From Pseudomonas fluorescens (lineage in GTDB: Bacteria; Pseudomonadota; Gammaproteobacteria; Pseudomonadales; Pseudomonadaceae), in contig NZ_LVEJ01000002.1 of NCBI RefSeq assembly GCF_001648775.1, forward strand, positions 1 through 64,000: a stretch of 64,000 bases of DNA, read 5' to 3'. The notes below the pieces were generated by a model. The model did not search any database. It was not told the DNA's origin and saw nothing but the letters and a program-made list of their open reading frames with translations. Below are positions 1-8,221 of the stretch, piece by piece. Every line of letters starts with the position of its first letter. Positions within the stretch are counted from its first letter, which is position 1. The position numbers and the translations under genes were made by a program.

Positions 1-1412
1 GCACGGCGCTGGTCGAGCAGACCGATCACCTCGCGCAGGTTGCGATACAACGGCTCCGGCGCGGAAATCAGCAAAGTGTTGGTGGTGGCGTCGGCCTGAA
101 TGGTCACGCCACCGGCGCTAAAGGCGACGTTCTGCTCGCTGTTCTGCGCGCCGCCACTGCCGGTTGTGCTGCCACTGCTGCCCTGCGCATAACTGCCGCC
201 CGTGCTGCCGCTGCTGTTAGTGGTCGACGTGCTGCCGCTGCTTTGCGTCCCGCTCTGGCCGTTCTGCCCAACGCTGCCACCGGTGCTGCTGCCCATCGAA
301 CTGAGCACCGAACGTGCACTGTCACTGGTGCCGCTATCACTCTCACCGGTGAGCAAACCACGCAAGGCCTGCGCCAGTTTCGCCGCTTGCGCGTTACGCA
401 GATAAACCACGTGCAGATTGCTCGGATTGCTCTGCGCGTTATCCAGTTTGTAGATCAGATTACGCGCCAGCTCCGTGCGCTCTGGGCTGCCGGCGCGAAT
501 GATGATGGTGTTGGAACGCGGGTCACCAATCACGGCGATTTTCTGCGTCGGATCATTGCCCGGCGCATCGAGCAGATCCGCGACCATCGGCGCAATGTCG
601 GCAGCGATGCCGTTCTGAATCTGCACCACATCGGTGTCGATCGCACTCGGCGAATCGATGCTCGCAATCAACTGCGCTACGCGGGTCAGGTTCTCAGAGT
701 AATCAGTGATGACGATGGTGTTGTTGCCCGGATAGGCGTTGATCGGATTGTTCGGCGAAACAATCGGCCGCAGCACCGGAATCAGGTTCACCGCGTTCTC
801 GTATTGCAGGCGAAACGTGCGGGTGAGCATGCCGTTACCCGCCGGTTTGTCGGCACTGTAGATCGGCCCACCAAGCAGTTTCGCATCCGCCTCCGGCACC
901 ACCTGCGCCACACCGCCCACATCAACCACGCTGAAACCCTGCATGCGCAACGCCGCCAGCAACATGTCGTAAGCCTGCCGCGCCGGCACCTGCCCTTCCG
1001 AGACCAGCGTCAACGTGCCCTTGACCCGAGGATCGACCAAAAACTGCTGCCCGGTGGAACGCGACAACGCCCGCACCACCGCTTGAATATCCGCATCGAC
1101 AAAATTCAGCGTCACCGGTTGATCGCCCAAAGGATTACTCGGCAACGCGATACCCGATGACGCTGAGCCGCTGCGCGCGCTCTTGCTGATGTTGTGCAAT
1201 TGCTTCGGCACAGGTCGCGCCTGAGCCTGCGCGCGCTCGCGGTCGAGCACCGCGTCGCCGCTGCGCTGGGTGTTGGCCAGCGGTCGACCGAGTTCACTGT
1301 CGACCAGCAACGGCGGCTGATTCTGCGGCGTGGTGGTGTTACTGCATGCGCTCAGTGCCAACAACAGGAACGGCGCGGCCGTACGTACACAGTTGGAACC
1401 TGACCACTTCAT
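1..1412 (-). CDS. hxcQ: Type II secretion secretin HxcQ (GspD), 3' end beyond the window
   Basis: Outer-membrane secretin of the Hxc type II secretion system; its multimer forms the exit pore. The ATG at 1412 gives a lipoprotein signal with lipobox LSAC near residue 23, matching the self-piloting lipoprotein secretin HxcQ of P. aeruginosa (family knowledge). N-terminal secretin modules follow, with strings such as VTLNFVDADIQAVVRALS and NTIVITDYSENLTRVAQLI. A long Ser/Gly/Asn/Gln-rich insert is coded at about 110-330. The C-terminal barrel lies off the left edge. It overlaps hxcZ by ATGA, so translation is probably coupled. The plus-strand reading frame across this gene is a shadow. Confidence 0.9.
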   Translation of the reverse strand, partial: MKWSGSNCVRTAAPFLLLALSACSNTTTPQNQPPLLVDSELGRPLANTQRSGDAVLDRERAQAQARPVPKQLHNISKSARSGSASSGIALPSNPLGDQPVTLNFVDADIQAVVRALSRSTGQQFLVDPRVKGTLTLVSEGQVPARQAYDMLLAALRMQGFSVVDVGGVAQVVPEADAKLLGGPIYSADKPAGNGMLTRTFRLQYENAVNLIPVLRPIVSPNNPINAYPGNNTIVITDYSENLTRVAQLIASIDSPSAIDTDVVQIQNGIAADIAPMVADLLDAPGNDPTQKIAVIGDPRSNTIIIRAGSPERTELARNLIYKLDNAQSNPSNLHVVYLRNAQAAKLAQALRGLLTGESDSGTSDSARSVLSSMGSSTGGSVGQNGQSGTQSSGSTSTTNSSGSTGGSYAQGSSGSTTGSGGAQNSEQNVAFSAGGVTIQADATTNTLLISAPEPLYRNLREVIGLLDQRR

Positions 1413-1951
1413 GAAGCTTCCTTAGCGCCCTGCGCCTGATCCATGCGAACGGTTCCCGACAGAGTGCCTGCCGTATCATCGACCTTGACCTCACTTGCAC
1501 GCTGCAAACGAGCCTCGACCACTTCAAGTGAAAATTGCACGGGGTGGATTAACAGCCAACTGATGACGGCATCAGCAGGTGCATCCTCGAACGTCAACTG
1601 CCAAGCGGTGCCAATTGCCTGCAACTGGTAGTGACCAAGCAGCCCGTTGCCATCGAGAGACTGCTGCAACGATCGCTCGAAGTTTTGCCCAATGGGCGCT
1701 GTCGCCACCTCGCGCAACAACAGATCCAGCGCTTCGGCCTGGCCACGCAACTTCGGCGTTTCGGTCTGCCAATGTTCAATCTTTTTCAGCGGTGGCTGGA
1801 TGAGCAGCAGCCAGACCAGCACGCCCCCCAACATCAATGCGGTGCCCGCGACCAGGCGTTTTTCGCGCAAGCTCAGCAGCGCCCAATGCCGATGAATCTG
1901 TGCTCGCAGCAGCAGCCAGCGAGCCCGATAGTTCGCCAGTGGATTATTCAT
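1409..1951 (-). CDS. hxcZ: Type II secretion inner-membrane protein HxcZ (GspM)
   Basis: Bitopic inner-membrane protein of the secretion platform that partners the GspL-like protein. A short cytoplasmic N-terminus and one membrane segment (about residues 33-52, GTALMLGGVLVWLLLIQ) precede a periplasmic ferredoxin-like region. I start it at MNNPLANYRARW (1951), which overlaps the end of hxcY by 8 bases; the open frame runs 15 codons further up but only into hxcY. It overlaps hxcQ by ATGA. Sequence is poorly conserved in this family, so the call rests on topology and position. Confidence 0.85.
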   Translation of the reverse strand: MNNPLANYRARWLLLRAQIHRHWALLSLREKRLVAGTALMLGGVLVWLLLIQPPLKKIEHWQTETPKLRGQAEALDLLLREVATAPIGQNFERSLQQSLDGNGLLGHYQLQAIGTAWQLTFEDAPADAVISWLLIHPVQFSLEVVEARLQRASEVKVDDTAGTLSGTVRMDQAQGAKEAS

Positions 1952-3122
1952 CGTCGCTGTCCATGACGGCATCGTCCTCAACCGCTGCCGGCTCAACCTG
2001 CGGGCTGAAAATCCACACGTTGTCTTCGCGTCTGGCGACCAACCCTGCCTGCGTCAGCGCCCCCGGCAATGCGCCATCGGCGGGTGTCTGCGCAGTGTCG
2101 GCGGCCAACTCCAACTGCAAACGTCCCTGCTCATAGGTCATGCGCTGGACGCTGCCCGCCATAAACGGCAGCGCGCTCGCGGCGTGTTGCACCAGGTAGG
2201 CGAACCCATGATTCGCGTCGGCCGCCACCCCATTCTGCCGAGCCGCCAGTTGCTGGCGAGCCTGCTGCAACGGATTGAGAATCACCGGTAACTCTGGAAA
2301 AGCCTGCTTCACCCGCTGGCTCATTTGCGCCTTGAGCTGCTCGCCCTGGGTCACTTCACGGGCCGCGTAAAGATTCAGCCCCGACACCCAGATCGCAATC
2401 GCCAAGGCACAACAGAAGACGGCCTTGCCCCAACCGCGAGCGGGGCCGGCAGCCTTGCCGATGCCTGCATGCAACCCCCATCCCGGCGCAACGCCACACC
2501 AGCGCTGCTCCGCAGGTTGTGGTTCGACGACTGTTGCAGGAGCATCCGCGCCGATCCACTGCAAGCCGCGACCACTGGTGACGAGTTCATCCAGACGCTC
2601 CTGCGCCAACGGTTCTACCGAAGCCTGCGTGCGGCTGAAGCGCAGCAACAATTGCCCGTCCAACACGCAGGCGCTGACCTGCCCCTGCGTGGGCACCGGC
2701 AAAGCATAAGGCGCCGGGTAAAGGCCTCGCAGCTTCAATCGGTGCTGAGTCAATAACTGCCCGAAACGATCCAGAGATGCCTGCGCGAGCCAGGCCAGCG
2801 ACACTTGTCCTGAGACCTCACGAGCACTGTGTGCAACGTACATCTGTTCGGTGCCCCCCAGAATCAGCGCCTGCGCGGCACACTTCACCGCCGCATCGAT
2901 CTTCACCGGCGTCAGCGGTGGCAACTGCAAACTGGTGAGTACGCTGTCCGCCGGATGCAGAAAAAACTCAAGGGGCTGTAACGGCCACTCCTGTTCAATC
3001 AGCAACAGCGTACTGACACCGGTCTGACTGACCTGGTCGTGCCGATCCAGGCGCGCAAATTCAACCTCAGAGTCTGAGGTCAAACCCGCCAGCGGCGGCA
3101 AGCCGACTCGTAGGCGAGTCAT
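1944..3122 (-). CDS. hxcY: Type II secretion platform protein HxcY (GspL)
   Basis: Links the cytoplasmic secretion ATPase to the inner-membrane platform. The N-terminal two thirds have the actin-like GspL cytoplasmic fold pattern (acidic start, then LLLIEQEWPLQPLEFFLHP). One membrane segment lies near residues 233-252 (AVFCCALAIAIWVSGLNLYA), followed by a periplasmic domain and an acidic tail. The length, 392 aa, is usual for GspL. It overlaps hxcX (ATGA) upstream and hxcZ downstream, inside a tightly coupled operon. Confidence 0.87.
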   Translation of the reverse strand: MTRLRVGLPPLAGLTSDSEVEFARLDRHDQVSQTGVSTLLLIEQEWPLQPLEFFLHPADSVLTSLQLPPLTPVKIDAAVKCAAQALILGGTEQMYVAHSAREVSGQVSLAWLAQASLDRFGQLLTQHRLKLRGLYPAPYALPVPTQGQVSACVLDGQLLLRFSRTQASVEPLAQERLDELVTSGRGLQWIGADAPATVVEPQPAEQRWCGVAPGWGLHAGIGKAAGPARGWGKAVFCCALAIAIWVSGLNLYAAREVTQGEQLKAQMSQRVKQAFPELPVILNPLQQARQQLAARQNGVAADANHGFAYLVQHAASALPFMAGSVQRMTYEQGRLQLELAADTAQTPADGALPGALTQAGLVARREDNVWIFSPQVEPAAVEDDAVMDSDDE

Positions 3123-4105
3123 ACGCCGAGCCTCGACCAGACCACTTTCGGCATATCGTCGGCAGGTCGATGCAGCAACGCATCCAGGCTGACGCGGCGC
3201 TGGTCACGACGCGCGTGTCCGCGCAGCAGAAACCAATCGCTGCTGATGCCGACGTTCAGTCCGTCGACGGTCAGATGCGGCAAGTGCAGACGGTTGACGA
3301 AGTCCCCGCGATTGATGAACCACTGGCCACGATCGCGCTCTCCCACCACGGCCCTGGCCTGCGCGAGCGATAAACCCGGTACCACCGCCACCAATACCTC
3401 GGCGCTGGCAGTATTACCGTTGACCCAGGTCTTGGCCGGAATCAGGCTGACATACTGATTCAAGCGACCAAGCAGATCCTCGTTCATGCCTTCGAGGCCA
3501 CGTAAATCATCAAGGCTGCGCAACATCGGCTGAGTGGCCGGCAAGGGCCTTCGACGCGCACTCGGTGACGTCGCACGGACGCCGTCGAAACCCGTCTGCG
3601 CCATACTCTGCCCGGCGGCTTGCAGGTCGGGCATTCTCGGGTAGGAGGCAATGACGCGCTGGCTGATGCGCTGGCTGAGGGCAGCATCGATTCCGATCAT
3701 TTCGCAGAGGCGTTCGAAGCTGCGCAACTGTCCGCCATCGACGCGCTCATTGCTGAGTAAATTGCGCAAATTGAACTTGCCCTGCTGATCCTCGATGCGC
3801 CCCTCGAAACCGCCCCCCGGCGAACTCAACAAATGGCTTTTGACAGGCTGCGCCCAAGGTTGATCGAGCCGGGTCAGCGCGTCCTGTTGACGCGTGTTCC
3901 TGAGCAGTTGCCGACTGAGCTCCAGCCCCCCCAACAGCGCGGCAGCGCCCTGCACTCGGGACTGTTCCGCTTCAAGAGAACGGGTAAAGACGCTCTGCCG
4001 GGTGAGCATGCCCGCGGCAATCACCGCAACCACGGCGGCAATCAGCAAGGCGCTGATAATGGCCATGCCGCGCTGTTTCTGCGCCTGTGGCGAGGATGAT
4101 TTCAT
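3119..4105 (-). CDS. hxcX: Type II minor pseudopilin HxcX (GspK)
   Basis: Large minor pseudopilin expected at the pseudopilus tip. The N-terminus has a short basic leader and a prepilin peptidase site RG|MAIISALL, followed by a hydrophobic helix. As is typical for GspK it lacks the Glu at +5 of the mature protein that other pseudopilins have. At 328 aa it has the extra alpha-helical domain of the family. It overlaps hxcY by four bases and follows hxcT by 8 bases. Confidence 0.88.
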   Translation of the reverse strand: MKSSSPQAQKQRGMAIISALLIAAVVAVIAAGMLTRQSVFTRSLEAEQSRVQGAAALLGGLELSRQLLRNTRQQDALTRLDQPWAQPVKSHLLSSPGGGFEGRIEDQQGKFNLRNLLSNERVDGGQLRSFERLCEMIGIDAALSQRISQRVIASYPRMPDLQAAGQSMAQTGFDGVRATSPSARRRPLPATQPMLRSLDDLRGLEGMNEDLLGRLNQYVSLIPAKTWVNGNTASAEVLVAVVPGLSLAQARAVVGERDRGQWFINRGDFVNRLHLPHLTVDGLNVGISSDWFLLRGHARRDQRRVSLDALLHRPADDMPKVVWSRLGV

Positions 4106-4113
4106 GGCCGCTC

Positions 4114-4563
4114 TCAGAGCTGCCAGGAACCAATATCGGCATTGACACCGTCGCCGTCGGGTTGGCCGTCGGCGCCGAGCGAGAAGATGTCGATCTCACC
4201 GTTCGCGCCAGGATTCAGATAGTTGTAAGGACGACCCCACGGGTCGTTGGGCAAGCGCTCCAGATAAGAGCGCCAGTTGCTGTTCTTCGCATCCGCCGGG
4301 CGCTCCACCAGCACTTTCAAGCCCTGATTCAGGGTCGGATAAGTGCCGTGGTCGAGGCGGTAAAGTTTGAGCGCCTGCATCAGACCGGCGATGTCTTGTT
4401 TCGCCGCAGTGGCTCGGGCCTGATCAGGTCGGTCGAGCACCTTGGGCACGACCATCGCAGCCAGAATGCCGAGGATGACAACCACCACCATGATTTCGAT
4501 CAGGGTAAAACCCTGCTGGCCTCGACGGCCTGCGGACTGAGATTTGACGCGCGCGAAATCCAT
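4114..4563 (-). CDS. hxcT: Major pseudopilin HxcT (GspG)
   Basis: Main subunit of the type II pseudopilus. The start at 4563 (MDFARVKSQ) has GGAAGG nine bases upstream; longer in-frame starts exist but have no better ribosome site. The prepilin motif QG|FTLIEIMVVVVILGILAAM carries the conserved Glu at +5. The C-terminal half has the GspG signature NDPWGRPYNYLNPG and the Asp-rich calcium loop (SLGADGQPDGDGVNADI). It is first in the minus-strand run T-X-Y-Z-Q and is divergent from hxcV across about 146 bases that should hold both promoters. Confidence 0.93.
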   Translation of the reverse strand: MDFARVKSQSAGRRGQQGFTLIEIMVVVVILGILAAMVVPKVLDRPDQARATAAKQDIAGLMQALKLYRLDHGTYPTLNQGLKVLVERPADAKNSNWRSYLERLPNDPWGRPYNYLNPGANGEIDIFSLGADGQPDGDGVNADIGSWQL

Positions 4564-4709
4564 TTCAACCTTCCTTGGCATGATTACATTCGGCGCGCAG
4601 TGTAACAAAAGCCAGTCATCGTACAACAATCATTAACGCACTGTTTTTCTGCACATTCGCCAAAGGACGGGTGTTATTCTGCGGGCCGGTTTCAACCGCA
4701 GAGACAAGC

Positions 4710-5096
4710 ATGGAAGCGTTGCGCAAGGAGCGAGGTTTCACCCTCATCGAGGTTCTGGTGGCCTTGGCAATCATCGCCGTGGCCATGTCTGCGGCCGTTC
4801 GCGTTGCGGGCCTGATGACCCAGAGCAATGGCCTGTTGCGCGATCGCTCGATCGCTTTGCTGGCGGCGCAGACCCGGCTCGCCGAACTGCGTATGGAAGA
4901 TGACTTTGCCCCGGGGCTGAAAACCTTCGAGTGTGATCAAGGTCGCCTGCAACTGCGCTGTGATCAACGCGTGACGCCGAGCACCGACGGACGACTAATG
5001 CGCGTGACGCTGCTGGTTTCGGATCGCGAACGTCAGGCGCCACCCCTTGCGCGACTCGAAACCTTACTCGGCCGGCCGCAGGAAAAGCGCCAATGA
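4710..5096 (+). CDS. hxcV: Minor pseudopilin HxcV (GspI)
   Basis: Minor pseudopilin of the tip complex. Starting at the ATG at 4710 gives MEALRKERG|FTLIEVLVALAIIAVAM, a clean prepilin leader of nine residues with Glu at +5. The rest (RVAGLMTQSNGLLRDRSIAL, then TRLAELR) fits GspI. The open frame continues 13 codons upstream without a better site. It lies between minus-strand hxcT and hxcP, so it is probably transcribed alone; its stop is 6 bases from the end of hxcP. Confidence 0.87.
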   Translation: MEALRKERGFTLIEVLVALAIIAVAMSAAVRVAGLMTQSNGLLRDRSIALLAAQTRLAELRMEDDFAPGLKTFECDQGRLQLRCDQRVTPSTDGRLMRVTLLVSDRERQAPPLARLETLLGRPQEKRQ

Positions 5097-5102
5097 CGCT
5101 GC

Positions 5103-5534
5103 TCAGGGTCGAGTCAACCGAGGCAGCGATGGGGAGTCTGGCAGCGTGCTGACTTTTAATCGGCTCTGTTCTGCGCCACGCTCAATGACCACCGCATCCT
5201 GTTCAATGGCTATCACGTGCACACCCAGGGCCAAGCGATCACCCACCAGAAAACTGCGCGGCGGACCGTCGTTGAGACTTAGAATTGCCACCGCGGCGTG
5301 CGCCCCTGCCAGCACTCCGGAAACCTTGATATCCAACGGTGCCGGCTGGTTGGAAAACCACTGCAAAGCCGCTGTCTCGGCGCGCGTCGGCAACACTTGG
5401 GGGTCCACCGCCGGAACGTGGGATTGTGCCGGCGTCAGCAACAGCGCAGACCAGAACAGTCCCCCTGCCAGTGCAGCGATCAGCGCCGCCGATTGCACAA
5501 GCTGCGTTGCGGATAAGCGAAAAGTAAATGCCAA
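5103..5534 (-). CDS. hxcP: Short GspC-like protein HxcP
   Basis: Inner-membrane protein that contacts the secretin through its periplasmic HR domain. It has one membrane segment near residues 15-35 and an HR-like region (DIKVSGVLAGAHAAVAILSLNDGPPRSFLVGDRL). It ends at 143 aa, so the PDZ or coiled-coil domain of longer GspC proteins is absent, as in other short GspC proteins. It is convergent with hxcV and divergent from hxcU. Confidence 0.83.
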   Translation of the reverse strand: MAFTFRLSATQLVQSAALIAALAGGLFWSALLLTPAQSHVPAVDPQVLPTRAETAALQWFSNQPAPLDIKVSGVLAGAHAAVAILSLNDGPPRSFLVGDRLALGVHVIAIEQDAVVIERGAEQSRLKVSTLPDSPSLPRLTRP

Positions 5535-5648
5535 GACCCAACCTCCCTGTTGTCCTGCGTCGCAGTCTACAGGACAACATTCGCTTTTCTATCCGGATTG
5601 AAGGTTCGAATCCGCCAGCATGGATTCACAACGAAGGAACGTTGCGGT

Positions 5649-6110
5649 ATGACCAAGGACAGACAAACGGGCTTCACCCTCATCGAATTGATGGTGGTGT
5701 TGATCATCATCGGTATTGCCAGCGCCGCCGTCAGCCTGAGTATTAAGCCTGACCCGGCGCAACTGCTGCGCAAGGACGCCAATCGCTTGATCCAGTTGCT
5801 GCAAATCGCCCATGCCGAAGCCCTGGCCGATGGACGCCCGATCACTTGGCTGGCGGACAAAAACGGCTTTCGTTTCAGTCGTCGCAATGAACCAGGCCCA
5901 GGCTTCGATCACTTTCTCGCCGATCCGCAACTGCGCCCTCGTCACTGGGAAACGCCATCGCTGAAGGTGCGAGTGACACCCAGGCAGCCGCTGATACTGA
6001 ACGCCGAGTGGTTCGATTCACCCGTGCAACTGCAACTCTCGGACGGCCAGAACACGCTCACCGTGCAACGCACAGCCACGGGCAAATTGACCTTGGCCAG
6101 CCAGCCATGA
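5649..6110 (+). CDS. hxcU: Minor pseudopilin HxcU (GspH)
   Basis: Minor pseudopilin. The ATG at 5649 gives MTKDRQTG|FTLIELMVVLIIIGIAS with the +5 Glu; AAGGA lies about 11 bases upstream. A variable beta-rich domain follows, as usual for GspH (residues WLADKNGFRFSRR). The stop overlaps the start of hxcW (ATGA), so the two are coupled. The stretch between hxcP and this start, about 114 bases, should hold the divergent promoters. Confidence 0.85.
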   Translation: MTKDRQTGFTLIELMVVLIIIGIASAAVSLSIKPDPAQLLRKDANRLIQLLQIAHAEALADGRPITWLADKNGFRFSRRNEPGPGFDHFLADPQLRPRHWETPSLKVRVTPRQPLILNAEWFDSPVQLQLSDGQNTLTVQRTATGKLTLASQP

Positions 6111-6718
6111 ATAACCGGCAAGAGGGTTTTACCCTGATCGAAGTGATGGTCGCGATCCTGCTCATGGCGATCGTCAGCCTGATTGCCTGGCGCGGTCTGG
6201 ACAGCGTGACCCGCGCCGACACGCACCTGCAGGCGAGCACCGAACACACCGAAGCACTGCTGCGCACGCTGCATCAACTGGAACGAGATATCGCCTTGCG
6301 CGCCAGCATCGAACTGCGCGAACCACAGTTGAATGACAACGATGCCGAACGATCCGGGCAGCCAGCGGCAATCAGCGTGCGTAGCGCCGACGACCAGCGC
6401 TTTCGTCTTGACGTGATCCGCAGTGCAGCCACCTCGCAGAACGGCTTGCAGCGCGTGCGCTGGTGGTTGAAAGATCAAACCCTGTACCGCGCCGCCGCCA
6501 CGCCACGTGATCGCTACCCGCTGCCCGCGCCGAAACAGGCAGTGGCGGTGCTCGACGGCATCAGCGACCTGCAAGTGCGCGTCTGGGAACCCGATATGGG
6601 TTGGCGCCAGCTCAGCGGCAACCGCAAAGAAAACCCACAAGGCCTGGAAATCCGCCTGACCCGGCAGACGCCTCAAGGCGAAGAACACTACCGCCAGGTC
6701 TTGGGTCCACTGGATTAG
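6107..6718 (+). CDS. hxcW: Minor pseudopilin HxcW (GspJ)
   Basis: Minor pseudopilin of the tip complex. It starts at 6107 with MNNRQEG|FTLIEVMVAILLMAIVSL, and the GspJ signature continues as IAWRGLDSVTRAD...LLRTLHQLERDIALR. The C-terminus has the family pattern EIRLTRQTPQGEEHYRQV. It is coupled to hxcU by ATGA and ends the cluster. No secreted substrate gene is seen in this window. Confidence 0.9.
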   Translation: MNNRQEGFTLIEVMVAILLMAIVSLIAWRGLDSVTRADTHLQASTEHTEALLRTLHQLERDIALRASIELREPQLNDNDAERSGQPAAISVRSADDQRFRLDVIRSAATSQNGLQRVRWWLKDQTLYRAAATPRDRYPLPAPKQAVAVLDGISDLQVRVWEPDMGWRQLSGNRKENPQGLEIRLTRQTPQGEEHYRQVLGPLD

Positions 6719-6795
6719 TCTCTGGGCAATATTGCGTATTGCCCTGACACGCACAGCAACTGTAACGTCGAACGTCAGTTACCGAGGAAATCTCA

Positions 6796-7353
6796 TTGCA
6801 CGACTCTAAACTTCTCGAAGATCTACGCGCTCGCTTCAACGCTGGAGAGCCTCTGGATTTCACTTTTTTCTGGGGACACCAGCGAAGAAAAGACGCCGTC
6901 ACGGCTTCGTGCTTCAGCCAGTGGTACGAAGCCGAATTCGTTGTCGAGGGGCAACGCTACCCGACAGCCGAACACTTCATGATGGCCGAGAAGGCAGCAT
7001 TGTTCGACGATCAGGAAATTCGTGCACAAGTACTCCAGGCCCCGACCCCGAACGCCGCCAAAGCCCTCGGCCGCAAGGTGCACGGGTTCAATGACCAACG
7101 CTGGTTGCAACACCGATACGACATCGTCGTCCGGGCAAACCAAGCCAAGTTCTCCCAAAACCCGAAGCTGGACGAATTCCTGATGCGCACTGGATCTCGG
7201 ATCATTGTCGAAGCGAGCCCGGTTGATGACATTTGGGGAATTGGGCTCGCGCAGGATCACGCAGATGTGAACGATCCGAATCTGTGGAAAGGCCTGAATC
7301 TTCTGGGGTTTGCACTGATGCAGGTTCGGGACGGCAGGGTTGGATTGTCCTGA
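6796..7353 (+). CDS. NADAR / YbiA-like N-glycosidase family protein
   Basis: Member of the NADAR family, whose known members (for example YbiA) hydrolyse N-glycosidic bonds of ADP-ribose-linked or riboflavin-pathway metabolites. Seen here: FFWGHQ near the start, YPTAEHFMMAEKA, KALGRKVHGFNDQRW, and NDPNLWKGLNLLGFALMQVRD at the end, the standard order for about 180 aa. The start is TTG at 6796 with GAGG eight bases upstream; the first ATG inside would delete conserved sequence. It stands alone after hxcW. Whether it acts on host metabolites or ADP-ribosylated targets cannot be told. Confidence 0.88.
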   Translation: MHDSKLLEDLRARFNAGEPLDFTFFWGHQRRKDAVTASCFSQWYEAEFVVEGQRYPTAEHFMMAEKAALFDDQEIRAQVLQAPTPNAAKALGRKVHGFNDQRWLQHRYDIVVRANQAKFSQNPKLDEFLMRTGSRIIVEASPVDDIWGIGLAQDHADVNDPNLWKGLNLLGFALMQVRDGRVGLS

Positions 7354-7383
7354 GTTTTATCGGCGGTGGCGTCAGAAACGAAA

Positions 7384-7407
7384 AAGCCTTGGCGTGTGCC
7401 AAGGCTT
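7384..7407 (-). terminator. Rho-independent terminator, minus strand
   Basis: A 9-bp perfect stem (AAGCCTTGG / CCAAGGCTT) with loop CGTGTG. On the minus strand it is followed by five T, so it best serves the lipoprotein remnant that ends at 7452; it may also end transcription from the NADAR gene. Confidence 0.8.
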
Positions 7408-7451
7408 CTCTAAGGGAGTTTTACACCGCTTTGGGTAGCACTACCTGCCAG

Positions 7452-7577
7452 TTAGAAATTGCAGGTGTATTGATATTCGAAGGGGAAAAATACGGTATCG
7501 ACCACCAATGAAAATGGCGCGTCGATCAATAAAAAGGGAATCAACTTGCCTTTGGATGTACCGACCAACGTATAGCC
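7452..7577 (-). pseudogene. C-terminal remnant of a YceK/DUF1375-like lipoprotein
   Basis: On the minus strand 41 codons end at a TAA directly before a terminator and read GKLIPFLLIDAPFSLVVDTV then FFPFEYQYTCNF. The APFSLVVDTVFFPFE part resembles the C-terminus of small YceK-type lipoproteins with a conserved P-S-VxDT-xxxP pattern. An in-frame TAG at 7578-7580 cuts the frame; the next frame upstream stays open for about 20 codons, which suggests a frameshift. No lipobox or start was found. The family call is tentative. Confidence 0.5.
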
Positions 7578-7677
7578 CTACGCCGACTACCGAGGCCGAT
7601 CGTAAGGACAACGAGAGATCTCAACCAGATAGGAATTGGCGAGATGCATGAAGCACGCAGGCGAGGATGCAGATCTG

Positions 7678-7833
7678 ATGGACTTTATTGATTTCGTGGG
7701 AAACCTTTGCAGCGCATTCAGTAACTATCAAGGCTATGAAAAGCCTCGCCGGGTGTTTACCCAAGGATTCGTTGCGTTCTGCATATTTGTGGCTGTGTTT
7801 GAGCTGATTGCGCTGAACCTTTACTACGCATAG
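7678..7833 (+). CDS. Small single-pass membrane protein, unknown
   Basis: 51 aa starting MDFIDFVGNLCSAF, with a C-terminal hydrophobic segment (VAFCIFVAVFELIALNLYY). The chosen ATG has GAGGA ten bases upstream; another ATG lies at 7648 in the same frame (adds ten residues). I do not recognise the family. It lies between the lipoprotein remnant and the left attachment repeat, so it belongs to the host side. Confidence 0.55.
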   Translation: MDFIDFVGNLCSAFSNYQGYEKPRRVFTQGFVAFCIFVAVFELIALNLYYA

Positions 7834-7924
7834 TCGGGATTGAATTTGAAGGATTCAGCAAAGATCGCTTAGCCGGAGCGAATCCGGATCTTATTAAGAA
7901 ACTACCGTGTAGTTTCGCGCGGGT

Positions 7925-8026
7925 ACAAAAAAACCGATCCATCTGATCGGCTTAAGTGTTTGATTTTAATCAGTAATTATGGTCGGGACGGAGTGACTCG
8001 AACACTCGACCCCTAGCACCCCATGC
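7925..8026. repeat. Left attachment repeat (attL) of element 1
   Basis: 102 bp matching 16921-17022 at about 98 positions. It contains a bidirectional terminator hairpin (CCGATC/GATCGG) and, at 7980-8026, the 3' half of a tRNA-Pro(GGG) gene. This is what integration into a tRNA 3' end leaves behind: the displaced native 3' end on the host side. Confidence 0.85.
7980..8026 (-). tRNA. 3' half of tRNA-Pro(GGG), not functional
   Basis: Read on the minus strand: part of the anticodon loop with GGG preceded by T, then a variable region, a T arm GAGTG-TTCGAGT-CACTC, acceptor strand CGTCCCG and an encoded CCA. The D arm and 5' acceptor strand are missing; the sequence beyond 8026 does not pair. The T loop differs by one base from the copy at 16976. 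Confidence 0.75.
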
Positions 8027-8221
8027 TGGGGACTGTAGAGCTGTAACTCATTGTTCTGTATGGACAAATGCTTGTTTCAAGTGTAGCAAAACAACCGTCT
8101 TTTTGTGCTTATGCAAACGAAAACACGCGGCCTACAGAGGGGGTTTTGCGCACTAACCGTGATCATATTAGCTGTGCCTGATACCTTAAGCAGTAGCCAA
8201 TTAACAGCAGGATGCTTACCC

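Noticed and set aside
243..1160. Long plus-strand open frame opposite the secretin gene
   Set aside because: Arg/His-rich composition and exact overlap with hxcQ coding on the other strand; a GC-driven shadow.
7233..7511. 92-codon plus-strand frame over the NADAR 3' end
   Set aside because: Overlaps the NADAR gene, the terminator and the antisense lipoprotein remnant; shadow.
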